A stretch of DNA of 60,214 nucleotides from NCBI GenBank assembly GCA_002633005.1, contig NMRA01000157.1:276313-336526 (forward strand), written 5' to 3'. The notes beneath the pieces were generated by a model. The model was not told the DNA's origin. It was given only the letters and a program-made list of their open reading frames with translations, and did no database searches. A program made the translations under genes and the position numbers. Shown here piece after piece: positions 42,042 through 53,119 of this stretch (position 1 is its first letter; the number at the start of each line of letters is the position of its first letter). The stretch is from Phoronis australis. Its lineage: Eukaryota > Phoronida > Phoronidae.

Positions 42042-45000
42042 GTAGGTCCTGTTTGAGTATTTATAAAGCTTATATATAACTTCATTTGTGAGTCTAGTTA
42101 TTTTTATCACGGTTTTGCGGTCACTTTTTCGTTTACCCCTGTTGAACATCCTTTTCCAGGAGTCGCGTGTCGAAGAAAAATGCGCATATTTCTGGCTATC
42201 CAACTATTTGCGGCACCTCCTGAGTGTTTAAGGCAGCATGAAACCCTCTGTAGAATTTTAACATAGATTAGATGAGCCACATTCTAAGGTCTTAATGGCT
42301 ACTTGACAGTGAGACTGTAGTTTTCATTCTTTCGTCGTCGCGAATATTTCAGAAATTCTCCTTTCCGACGATGTTTGAACCAGTTACCGATGCCAGGCAT
42401 AACTCGGCCGTACCTCAATCATCGTCAGCATTGCATAGCCAGCCGAGCTACGATGTCGTCACCAAGACAGAGGTCGATGATACAGACAAAGATAATCAAC
42501 CGAAAGACACGCAATACGTGAATGCGAACTGTGTATTATTAACATACTTCAGCGGGGATATATCTACAGTTGTCGATGAACATTTTACCCGTGCTCTCAG
42601 TCAACCGAGCAGTTACAGTGCCAGTGACGGCTCCAGTACACGAACGAGCCCCTCGACAGGTACTTGGAAGGGTAAGGCACCTCATTGTGTGTTCTGGTGT
42701 TTTTGTCTCCATATCCAAGTTGGGTTCACTCTTAGCGAAGCCCTCGCTTTTGGTTAGTCACTTGTCAGTTTCATCGTATTTTCTCGTTTTGTGAATTTAA
42801 TCTCGCAATCAATGTCAGTTTCCTAAACATGGTAGTCGCATTGAAGTAAACATTTGTGCTCATTTCGTTTTTATCACGCGTAGTTTCCATTGTCCGGCTT
42901 CTGTGTTTACAAAATGGGACTCCACGTCTTGCGCGTGACTAATTATTGCTCATCCACTTCGAAAAGTAAAAAAACTCTGCAAGTTTGAATTTCTAAGTGG
43001 TAAACGAGAAACAAATATCTCTATGATATTTGTATTTGTGAGTAGTTGGTATTTTTGCCGTTATAGCCGCTTTCAATGATGTTCTGGTGTTAAAAGCATC
43101 ATTTTTTCACAACGTATTTACTCTTTCAAAGCAACTTCATCATGGTTTAATCTTTTGTTTGAACCGAAACTGTATACCTTAAATCTCCAGGAATTCCCTT
43201 GACAGCCCCCCTGCCTTGGTGATCGAAACTAACACCTCCGGGACAAACAATAACCATTCAATAATGGGCCTGTTCTGCAGCACTCACGATTAGACAGTTC
43301 TTTTCGGTCAAGCTTGAAAATCATCTGTTATAATCTGGGTACGGAACAAGATAGACCGATTTTGTAACAGTAACCGGTCAAATTTGAATTCAAAATCAAC
43401 AAGATGCCTAGATGGCTATCATTGTCAGTCACACCTTATCAGAGTTCGATTTGAAAACTCTTGTTTTTATTCCTCTGGGATTTTCTACATGGCCATGAAA
43501 CACAACATTTGCTTTCAAGAGTTTTAGTTTGTTGAAGCGTATGATTTAGGCGTGTTGTCCGTACGAAGACTCGGCGAGTTCAACAGGGCATAAGCAATAT
43601 TCACTGATCATCTGTCAGCGTTTGACAGCCCCAGTGTATCCCTTTTCAAAGGCTGTGGTTGTCCTGTTCCAAAAATACCCTTTACACGCATTCTGTCTAC
43701 ATAAAACATTAACTTTTTCGTGTCGCTACTGAATATTTGTCCTACTGCTGCTTTTCATGTCTTGTTACTACAAACTTCTTTGCTTGTGATTTTCTCGTTA
43801 CGTAACATTGCGTATGATTTCCAAAATTCAAAATGTCAAGATATGAAATGAGAAAATCCTCCATTTTACTTTATCTATGTATCCTGCATCGTTGATTTGT
43901 TTACTCATTGTCTTTCCACGTTGAAACTTACAGAACTATTGTAGGTTTTCTCATTACCACTCATACATCATGTAAATTTCATTGTGCATCCGTAATGCTC
44001 TTGGGCTAAAATATTAACCTTTTTCACAGGCGAAATTTTCTCTTCTAATTAATAAAGTCATCTTGCGCTTATGTTTTGTTTGCGCTGAAATTGGTTACAC
44101 TAAATCCCCACCAGGGTTTTTTTCGCGAAAAGTGACTTAAAGTAAGACTTAAAGTTAGAAATGTGGTCTTACGCTCGACGCAACAATATCTGAAAAAAAT
44201 AAATCAACTCTCACAAAGACTGTGAAAATATCAGCATTTTACTTCTAATTACTCAGAAATAAGTTCCAATTCGTGACGTATTAATAATTACATGGCTCAA
44301 TCTTTATTCAGTCTTATTTAAGTTACGTTTTCATTAAACAGACAGAATTCTCGTAACGACCACTTGACAGCGCTACGATGGCTGAGGCTAACCTGCCGTG
44401 ACCAGCAAATTTCATGACTGAGCCTGGGCTGAACCAATAACAAACTGTCGATCGGATAGAACGTGCCCGAATTTTGAGAACCAGTTTCTCCACTGAAAAA
44501 CGAGCATCAAGCTGGGTATCAAAATACGGGCACGTTATGTACCCGACCGCATTGCCAGTTCTAAGTCTGTAACTCCTTTACACTTTTAGTAAGCAACAAG
44601 ATGAGTCCGGTTATTCAGGACCCTAGAAAAAAGTCTAAATTTGGCCTAATTTGGAACATCATATGACAGAGATGGGTGATCGGATTCTTAAGAAATTTTC
44701 AGATAGAGTGCTTTGTTCAACATTCTCCACATCGCTATAAGTTTTTAAAATGTGGCGGCACAGACAATCGCCTGTTTGCAGTGTTAGCCATTCTTATTCA
44801 AATGGCCATTCAGTCACCTGCTGTTACGTCATCTATTGATACGCAGATGTCTATGCAGAGTACCTAGTGAAAACCTGCCTCCCGTTCAGTAACGCTAGGA
44901 CCTCGCTAAAAAGCAAGATTTCGCGAGATTACGTGAGATATTGTCGTGCGTTTTAAATGAGAGCACGTGACTGTGGCTAGGCTTTAGCTAGGTCCTAGCG

Positions 45001-48000
45001 TAGGTCCTAGCCGCTACTGAACGCACGCCTGATGTTTCGGGCAGTCAAGTAAGGGAACATAAGACCTGTGGCTCTTTTTATGTTTCCGAATACGTGATGA
45101 GACTGCAATCCTGGCTTATTTATTTGGCTATCGTTTACTTTTCAATCCGTGACAAAATGTTCCACTTCTGTATGAGGGCTATAATAATGGAATCTTATGA
45201 TTTTCACGAAAAAAATCAAAACTTGTATAAAAAGAAATGGTAATTTAGAAAACTGTTACAGCGTTTTTTAGATTTCATCTTGAACAATTATATAAACAAC
45301 ACTCGGCCATGTTGTTGATACCGTGATTTGCTATCGATTTAACTTCTTTTTGCTATTTCTTTTTAAAACCAAATGGTTACTTTACCCAATTAACAGTAGA
45401 TAAGGTGAAAGTCACGAATCAAATTCTACTATTTTCAGAAAATATATTCTTTTACCAACTTAAAAAACCTATAGTTTTGTAAATCCTTGGCTAAGGACAC
45501 AGCCTTAGGATAAGGTCTTACACAACGAACAGTAAGTTCACAAAGTTATTCTGTAATGCAGGGTGTCGTTTATTGTCCCTTTATAGATTGATTGACACGT
45601 TAACTACCAATAGTAGATCTTAATGGGATTTGGGGCATTATTTGTAGTTCTGAATAAAAAGTAACTTCTTGTGGACAGAATTTTTATTTTATTGCATTCT
45701 TTTTCTCCGTAGCACATCCTTGCCTAACAACCAGTGATACAAACAAAGCTACATTTCGTCCTGTTTAGTTGGCTAAAAAAGACGAAAATCGAATAGGGCC
45801 TTTACTGTCATGAAATCGGTCATATAATATTCCTTACAGTGATAGAATGTTCTTTCCGTTCCAAGGAGAACGTCTAAACCACCAGCAACTCAAGAAAACG
45901 CTTCAGAGTTTATTGGGCCGGGGTTGGCCAGCCCTAAAATTTGGAATTCGAAAATGGCGCATGTAGGCATTATCTCTTACTCGTGTTGTTTACGAAAACG
46001 GGATCCAATCACGGTAGGAAATATTGTGAGACCAGTTTTATAGAAGTGAAAGATCTAATTAAGTTTTCGTTCGGTTTTTAACCAGCTAAGGGCAAAATAT
46101 AGTTCTAAATATGTAAACATAAAATGTCTTCACGCGTTAGAAAATCCGAACAAAACGAAATTTCATTCAAACTGGTATCTTTGTTATTGGAAAAAAAATC
46201 TCGAACAACAAACCGAATATGTTGTAAAAAGCTGTTTGCAAATCATTGACTCGAATAGGCCTTTCCTTTTCATATTTGTTGTGATCGAACAAAACAATTC
46301 ATTCGCCTTAAATTGTTTAAAAATAACCTACCATCTGCCGCATACGACGGGTACGACCGCGTAAACCGTTTCCATAGTTACAAATTCCATCCGGTGTTGT
46401 TTAGATAAGTTTTGAATACACATTAACACTGAACAAACAAATGCTGGCGCGCCAAATTATTATTACAAAACACAGTTTATGAATAATTTTGACAGAACTA
46501 GATGTGAGTAGAGTGGGTATAATTCACGGGGAAATAGAATTCATTGTTCTTTCGATGGAAAAATCGTCTGCGTTCGTGTAATTTGTTCTCATTCAACTAA
46601 AATCCTCAACAAACTTTACATGTCCACACTCCTCAACGATAGCTAGTCCGTTGGCCGTAAATCCCCTCTAGCTCGCGGTAATTTCCATTAGCACGATTCT
46701 CACAGCATGCATCGGTCAATCTATCCTTTTACTCCCGGCGAATCATTGTATAGTAGCCGTATAAACGAGACGTGTTATAAATTGTTCACGGGGTTCGTCA
46801 TCATGTTATGCAACTTCTATGCGCAGAAATAACAAACACTTACCCCGTTGTAAACAAGACGGCTACAACTTCCAGACACCGTGTCCGATACCCCGGCAAA
46901 CCTAATTACTTTAATACGGACATTGTCTTTGCTGTATAGGCCTGTCTTCTGGTTGCAGATCAAATGAGTAACAGGCTGACCTGAACCCAAATAAAAGACC
47001 CAAATTTCGAAAATAAAAAAATACGCCAAATGTGATAAATATTTCACCAATGAATATGCGTTACGTTCATGAATAAATAACCAAACAACATTCTTGTATA
47101 CTTCACAATAAATTTAAATACACTTTTAGATTAGAATGATAGTCGTGCGACCAAACAAAAAATGAAACAAAATATTTTTTAAAACATTTTTATTTAAATA
47201 TAAAACCATAGTAATACTCTTACGACTATAATTTTTAGGAAATTTAAGCATTTCACTTGGCTATAACTCAGATCATTTGTTTATGTTTTATGTTTCTTTC
47301 ATTTTTACTTATACATGTCTGTCCATTCGAGTACTCAACTACACTACGCGCTTTGTAGTAGGTAAAAGGCACTGCTGAGAGTAATCGGTTGGTTTGTTGT
47401 GAAAATACGTAACGGCACTATTAGCGTATTTCTGAATGACTTTAAAGTACAAAAATAACAGAGTGCATCAGTGAAAAAAGACAGATTGAAAATCCAATTA
47501 ATGTTGTAGAGACACTTAGATTGGCGACCACCAGCTTCGCTCTTGGTACGATTCTGATACACTTTTTTCGGAAATTCTAATGACTTGTTTGGTAGCCGAT
47601 GTTCATCGCTCCGGTGGGCTACTATCTCACAGTTAAATACACTATTGAATTCCCTTTGAACATGTACTAATGGTGACTCATTCAAATTCAATTTCTCTGC
47701 ATAAAGCAGGTGAACTTGTTTCCACTCTCCGGTTGACACACTTTCCTGTAATGGCATTAACAGATGATACTGGCAACAACGGACAGGCTCCAACTCAGTG
47801 TATTTTGGTCTAACTGTAATATCTTTGATTTTGATGATGGTTTCAGACGCTGTACTTTGCAAAATAGTACTAAAACAGTAAATAGTGTTTTGTCCTACAT
47901 TTAATTCTTTTACAGCTCAAGTGATTTTCGATTAATCTGAAAACGCACTAGTCGTCGTGCACCAAAATAAGATCACGATTTGTTCAGCTTGAGGTAACCA

Positions 48001-49723
48001 GCAACAATATACTATTTTCCATGGCGCCGTGAACAAATATTTCAATTTCTAGCCAGTCGGTCGCTACCTTATTCCTCTGCCACTTAAACAAAATGTTGAG
48101 GCATGCAAACGTAATGTTTATCTATCAATGAAACGAGCTGTTAATCTCTATTATTTTTCCATGTTTTCATTTTCAGACTCCTCACCGATGTCCCAACGCA
48201 ATTTCCCAGCCTCATTTTGGAACAGCAATGCATTACCTTCATCATCTGGGTTACCATTGGCAACCGACCCCTATATGACCTCACTACACGGATTACATGA
48301 TCCCTGGGGTCACTGGACGTCACAGACACATGCGTATACCTCACGCGCAGTGCACGAAAGCCTTAGTCATTATCCGTCTATGATGTCATCCAGTCGCCTA
48401 GGCTCACATTATGGGCCTCTTTTAATGCAGCCCGGTGCAGGTAAAAATTTGGACAATTCATGTTATTGTCGCTTAATTGTTCTCCGCACTTCATATTCGA
48501 TTCCATCAATAGATCTTCACAAAATGTTTAATTATGCATGGTCATTATACGGACACCGTAATGTTTAGTTCCACACCACATATTCTGTCCCTAGAATTCC
48601 GCCCATTAAAACCTAATAACTAATGCGGCGCTTGCGCTGTGATTTATCACTCATAAGCCTCGAACTTTGACAAACGCCTTCAACCCTTTTTAGTTTTGTA
48701 ATTTCTCTTCACTCGAAAAGCAAAATCCAGTACACTTAGTTTGCTAATTTCCATCTGCTTGAACCCCGCACCCCGGTTAGGAGTCTATTACATCTTAGTG
48801 TAACTCTTGCTTCATGCATGTGTATTGAACAACCTTGCTATTTCTGTGCCTCACCACTACGCGCAAATAATCCAATCATTTCAAGTTCCACACATTTCTA
48901 ACTACTGTACCGAATGACAAAATCGTTTTCTGTAAGATGCCTCGTCTCGGTTTCACTAGTTACAGGGTCTTATGGGCAACCCCGCGTCTTGAAACTAACT
49001 CCGCCCTCCGGCGGGCGATTCCCTTACTCCGTGCATTACGTATACGTATGTTTGTAGAAACTGCGTCCAAGCTCTTCGAAGTTGTTATGGAGTTTAGACA
49101 TACATTCATTAATCTAAATACTTTTATCGTTACTTACACAAAAATAGTGATGTGTTGTTTAGTCAAGGGCACTGGGGATTCAGATTTCGCAATCTCCGGC
49201 CGACGCCGGTAACCAGAGTTTAACTGGAAGAATCGCAAAATCCCTTTGCAAGATTAGTTTATACGGTACCATATTAATTCCGAAATCTACACAAAAGCGC
49301 ACCTAAGAAGAAATTAAAAAATCCTCGAAAAATGCTAAAACCGAATATCCTCAAGTTGTGTAGTCTGGGCAATTACATGACGAAAACAAATATTGTATTA
49401 TCGCGCAATCTGTGCAAGAATGGGTAATCCGCTGAATGATTTCATGTAGTTTTGCTCTGCTCATATCGTATCAGAATGTTGCGACTGTTAACTAGAATTA
49501 CTCCACCCTTGGCTGATTTTTCTGTAATTGGTTTAGTTTATTTTCAGTTGCATCAACTTCGCGATTACCTCACACGGTGACGGGGCCTTCAGACTTTTCA
49601 AAAAGCCATACAGACACGCCGTGGGCATCTCGCTACCATAGCGCGGCCGACTTTATGACGCCCAAGTTAGAACCTCCGTCGACAGCTCTTAAACGTAAGA
49701 AAACTCGCAGTTTTCCTCACTAA
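41880..49723 (+). CDS. Vestigial-like protein (VGLL2/3 type), TEAD transcription co-factor, complete
   Basis: Vestigial-like proteins bind TEAD/Scalloped transcription factors in the nucleus through the TDU (tondu) motif. Four exons join in frame: 41880-42041, 42353-42671, 48177-48440 and 49548-49723, giving 306 residues (human VGLL2 and VGLL3 are a little over 300). The TDU motif is at residues 109-135: VNANCVLLTYFSGDI, then VVDEHFTRALSQPSSY. Further VGLL2/3 features are MSVDVM near the N-terminus (VGLL2/3 begin MSC-x-x-VM), NFPASFWNS at 169-177 and HYGPLLM near the end of exon 3. TWKDSSPMSQRN across the exon 2/3 junction resembles VGLL3 WRDSSALSSQRN. Start: ATG at 41880, with an in-frame TGA at 41856; a second ATG at 41967 aligns with vertebrate starts. 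No poly(A) signal was assigned. Confidence 0.93.
42353..42671 (+). CDS. VGLL exon 2 with TDU motif
   Basis: 319 nt after ATATTTCAG and before GTAAGG. An acidic lead-in (KTEVDDTDKDNQPKD) precedes the TDU core (VLLTYFSGDI, VVDEHFTRAL), which forms the strand-helix that docks on TEAD. It ends in phase 1 after TWK. Confidence 0.95.
44447..44548. mobile_element. Hairpin-family element (about 102 bp)
   Basis: The left arm GTCGATCGGATAGAACGTGC continues through CCGAATTTTGAGAACCAG. It is mirrored by GGTATCAAAATACGGGCACG through TACCCGAC. The loop CCACTGAAAAACGAGCATCA matches the loop of the copy at 28746 in the same orientation. Confidence 0.82.
45746..46105. mobile_element. 360-bp palindromic (foldback) element
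   Basis: The left arm starts AAAGCTACATTTCGTCCTGT and contains GTTGGCTAAAAAAGACG and ATTCCTTACAGTGATAGAAT. The right arm is its imperfect reverse complement (ATCACGGTAGGAAATATTG, then TTTTTAACCAGCTAAGGGC and ATATAGTTCT). The arms are about 110-125 bp. A related half copy is at 34571-34785. No coding capacity. Confidence 0.7.
48177..48440 (+). CDS. VGLL exon 3
   Basis: 264 nt after TTTTCAG and before GTAAAA. It encodes SSPMSQRNFPASFWNSN, a Ser/Gly/His-rich middle (LHGLHDPWGHWTSQTHAY), and SRLGSHYGPLLMQPGA. FPASFW and YGPLL are shared with VGLL2 and VGLL3. Confidence 0.93.
48441..49547. other. VGLL intron 3
   Basis: A 1.1-kb intron with no recognised feature; it ends TTATTTTCAG. Confidence 0.6.
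49548..49723 (+). CDS. VGLL exon 4, C-terminus
   Basis: 176 nt ending in TAA at 49721-49723. It encodes ASTSRLPHTVTGPSDFSKSH, then PWASRYHSAADFMTPKLEPP, and a basic end LKRKKTRSFPH. A GTAAGA inside the exon (after CTTAAAC) could act as a donor and join a further exon, but no downstream exon was recognised, so the in-frame stop is taken as the end. Confidence 0.7.
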
Positions 49724-51029
49724 CATCAGCTTTTCTAGTCAAAGTTCTTCAAGAAACATCATTATGGAATGTTCGAGCGCTCCTTTCACTCGGACAGCAA
49801 TAAGAAAAAACAAACGCATTTGCAAAACCCAACGGTCGTTTGCTGTACTGAAGTGGACCCTATTTCTTTGCTGATGGTTGTTGACACATTTTCCAGTCAA
49901 ACCGACAGTGATTTGCTATGCGATTATGAAGGTGAAAGTGGTGCGCCTCTCGGCGTGCACCCGAAAAATTCCTGACCGGCCAATTTACATGAAAACGACT
50001 TTCCTGTTTTCACAGTGGAAGTATCCAATCTGATAAGTGCATTAGGCCTACAAAACTAAGCACGGTCCGTTAGGCCTATTGCCGGCTGTCGGTGTCAACA
50101 CACTATATGTGTATATCTGAGGAAAACGAACCGTGTTTGCATGTGTTCAAACGTAGGAACCCATAGTCCAATGTTTTCATAGAATAGTTTTCGTTACTTC
50201 CAAATGTGTAAGGTATGTACGGAACCCGTGGTAAAAAGTGCTGACGTCAGCATACTGTCTTTGTAATTCACTGTTGTCATGCGTTGCACACTTCGTATAT
50301 TTCAGGTTTGGACGGCAGCGTTGGAGAAACTGGAAAGGATCTCTACTGGTTCTGAGAATAAGCCAGGAACGATCATTAGGAGGCTCAATCAATCTCAAAC
50401 CGAAAAAGCATATCAATGAGGAGATGGTATTCGGTTTCTTTCGCGTTTACACGGTGTAACAACTCGTTCCAGCTGCGAAGTGAAAAAACGAAATCTCTGA
50501 ATAGAGTTACTAAGATGCATATATTGTTGGAGTGCACAAAGTGAGGCCTAATGACGTCAGATTATGGACGGGGATGAGGAAGTGATGTCAACTGTCCGCT
50601 ATCTTGTTGTTGGTAGGGAATGTGCGGTTTTTCCTGTAAAGTGAATGTTCACATTAGAAACACCAGGTATACTTGAACTTCAAACAACTTGGGAACCCAT
50701 GGACTTAAGGTAAAATCTCACCATGTTGAACAAAAAAAAAAAAACAAATTTGGCCTTTTATCTTCTGAGAGCTTGCAACATTGCCATGAAGATGCCTTAT
50801 TTTCAAAATAATGTCCGATAGTAACTGTAGCACAAAACATGAACTAGGCAAAACATTATTTTGTTGCTTTGTATAACTTTTGACTACATTGCGACCATAG
50901 TCGAAATTTTCCTTATAACGATATTTATAAAAGATCCTTTAAACGCCCCTGCAGCGCCATCATTGAAAATCATGATTATTGTTCATGTTTTGGAGGGGAA
51001 ACCTTTCTATGTGCCCACATATTTATAAA

Positions 51030-51590
51030 TCCCTTGCAAGATGTTTTTGAAATTTTGCAACTGTATTCTGATTAACTTGGGCAGCAGATGGACGGTTTCC
51101 ATTACTGCCGAGGTTCCGAATGGCTGTTTGTTTTTTACGTTGCCTTTGTACCTTTGGAGTTATTTGACGGATTTTCATGAAATTTGGCAAATAAGTTTGA
51201 GAGACGACAACTTGTCATTTTTGGACGAGTTCAATGTGTTCTGTGCCATCCATAAGGGCCACTTTTATACTAGAAATAAATACCCCTAGAAGCAAACCAC
51301 TTGCATTGCAGGCATGGGTGAATTTCAACGCTCGGCGTTGCTCTTGCCCAGTACTTCAATACAGACGATTAGCATTTCTAAGTACGCAATTCTTAAACAT
51401 AGGTTCCTAATTAGACAGGTTGCAAAAAACGAATATTCGCTGGATTTATTAGAGTTTGAAATTTGCGACTTTGACTGCAAGGGGCCTGTAAGTAAAGCCT
51501 TCCCTTATTTCATTGGTGAGTTTCAATATACATTGAGCACCATGAAGGTGCAATTTGTCAAAAGACCCGCTGGGTGGCGCTAGAAAAGTA
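51030..51590 (+). repeat. CCTAGTGG-family fragment
   Basis: GACGGATTTTCATGAAATTT followed by GGCAAATAAGTTTGAGAGAC matches the landmarks of the units at 15.2 and 17.4 kb (GATGGATTTTCATGAAGTTT, GGCAAATAAGTATC). The CCTAGTGG end itself is degraded. Confidence 0.5.
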
Positions 51591-52415
51591 CGAATAATCA
51601 TCTGAATTGATGATTTTGCGGTAGCAACTGAAATGTTCAATACTGTTGATTGGAAGTGGCATGGCGATTAATTTATTGGTCTTGCAGAAGAAGCACATGT
51701 GAATATATTTATTGAAACCATCGAGTTTGCTGTAAAATGCTCAATTTATTTTTGCCAAATAAAGTACAACTTTAAACAATGTCATGTGAATTTTGCATTT
51801 AAATTAACAAAAAAAAACTACATAACAGTAATGGTGAATGACACCAACAAGTTGTAACGAAAAGTCGGCAAGTCATCTACAGGGATCCCCGATTTTAAGA
51901 AATAGTTTCATGTCCATTATGCAGTGGAACAAATAATTTTCAAAGAGCAGGTACCCTGCAAGTGACTAGTACCATCAAATTCATAATACACCTACCTACT
52001 GATCATTATTGGAGCTTACAATGACACCTTAAACAGCTGATATACTATGTTAACAATGGTACAAAAATAATGGCATAACAGCCAGTTTACGTTTTTCACT
52101 AAACTGAGATACATTTTAATAAGTATGTCATCCCCACCTTTATAACTCCTACCCACGGACAACTTCACAATAACAATGGTACAAAAATAATGGCTAAAAT
52201 TGCCCTGTTCCATATTTTGAAGGCACAATACATAGCTGTAAATGCCAATAATTCCACCTAATGTTGCCTGGTGGCAGGCGTACCATACAAATCATGCTGA
52301 CAATGATGCAAACCTTTCATACAACTAATTTTTGTTGAAAAATAGGACAAAGTTAAATGTTCTTTATCTGTCCTATTTTGTCCCGAATGGAAGAATTTTT
52401 TTTATAACTCAACTT

Positions 52416-52421
52416 TTTATT
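52416..52421 (-). terminator. Candidate poly(A) signal of NEIL1
   Basis: AATAAA on the minus strand about 660 bases after the NEIL1 stop codon. If used, the hairpin element at 52448-52560 would be part of the 3'UTR. Confidence 0.35.
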
Positions 52422-52447
52422 GTGGATAAATAATTTGATAACGTTTT

Positions 52448-52560
52448 GGGCAATCATAGTCTGATATAAATGCCTGTATTTTGAGAACCAGTTTGATGCT
52501 AGTTATTCAGTGGAGAAAACTGGTTCTCAATATTCAGGCACGTTATATCAGACCATTACC
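52448..52560. mobile_element. Hairpin-family element (about 113 bp)
   Basis: The left arm GGGCAATCATAGTCTGATAT and GCCTGTATTTTGAGAACCAG is mirrored by CTGGTTCTCAATATTCAGGC and ACGTTATATCAGACC. The loop GATGCTAGTTATTCAGTGGA is in the opposite orientation to the copies at 28746 and 44447. Confidence 0.85.
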
Positions 52561-53078
52561 ACCTTTCGGGTCAGAGATAAATGACTAGATGAAGACAGTC
52601 ATGGGAAGAAACTGAAGTGTCTTCTACAATGTTCAGAATACTAAAACTACGTTAGAAAAATACTATACTGTATACAACTAAGGGTAACAGTTAATGAACT
52701 ATGGCATAAGTCCCCAATTTGTGACAGTATCCAAAATTTGGGACACGGAAAGTCGCAGAAAATTTGAATTTTCTTGATTCTGAAAATTGAGACAAGAGAG
52801 ATTTTGGCATTCACTTTTATAAAAATAAAATTTCGGACAATGTGTTTTCAGTCCACAGAGTGTGTAATTTTGCTGTCTTTCCACCGATTCTTGAATTTGT
52901 GGACGGCCAATATTGTTATTCCTAGAATTTGAGACGAGCTCCGACCTTGAGGAAAAAATAATTCTTTTTTTCACTGTCCCAAACTGGAGAATTTTATCAT
53001 AATTTGAGTAATCTTCCTCTTCAATAAACTAGATAATGTACCGCTTACTAAACCTAAAGTGAAACATTGCCACGTTCA

Positions 53079-53119
53079 TTATATTTTACTCTTGCGTCGC
53101 GAACTTCTCCTGACAGGTT
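53079..53119 (-). CDS. NEIL1: NEIL1 last coding exon
   Basis: After GTTTTTCAG it encodes EPVRRSSRRKSKI and ends in TAA at 53081-53079. The basic end fits the family's DNA-binding tail, and the phase agrees with the previous exon. Confidence 0.8.

Larger units (their letters stand above)
42672..48176. other. VGLL intron 2
   Basis: A 5.5-kb intron with a hairpin-family element (44447-44548) and a 360-bp palindromic element (45746-46105). No other gene was found; the minus-strand open frame at 47344-47862 (172 codons) matches nothing I recognise. Confidence 0.5.
49724..53078. other. Convergent intergenic region VGLL to NEIL1
   Basis: It holds the 3'UTRs of both genes, a fragment of the CCTAGTGG family (about 51030-51590) and a hairpin element (52448-52560). 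AATAAA words at 51275 (plus) and 52416-52421 (minus) are possible poly(A) signals, each far from its stop codon. A 12-base A run is at about 50730. Confidence 0.5.

Noticed and set aside
47344-47862. 172-codon minus-strand open frame in the VGLL intron
   Set aside because: No recognisable domain, no splice-site support and AT-rich composition like the surrounding intron. Length alone is not enough.
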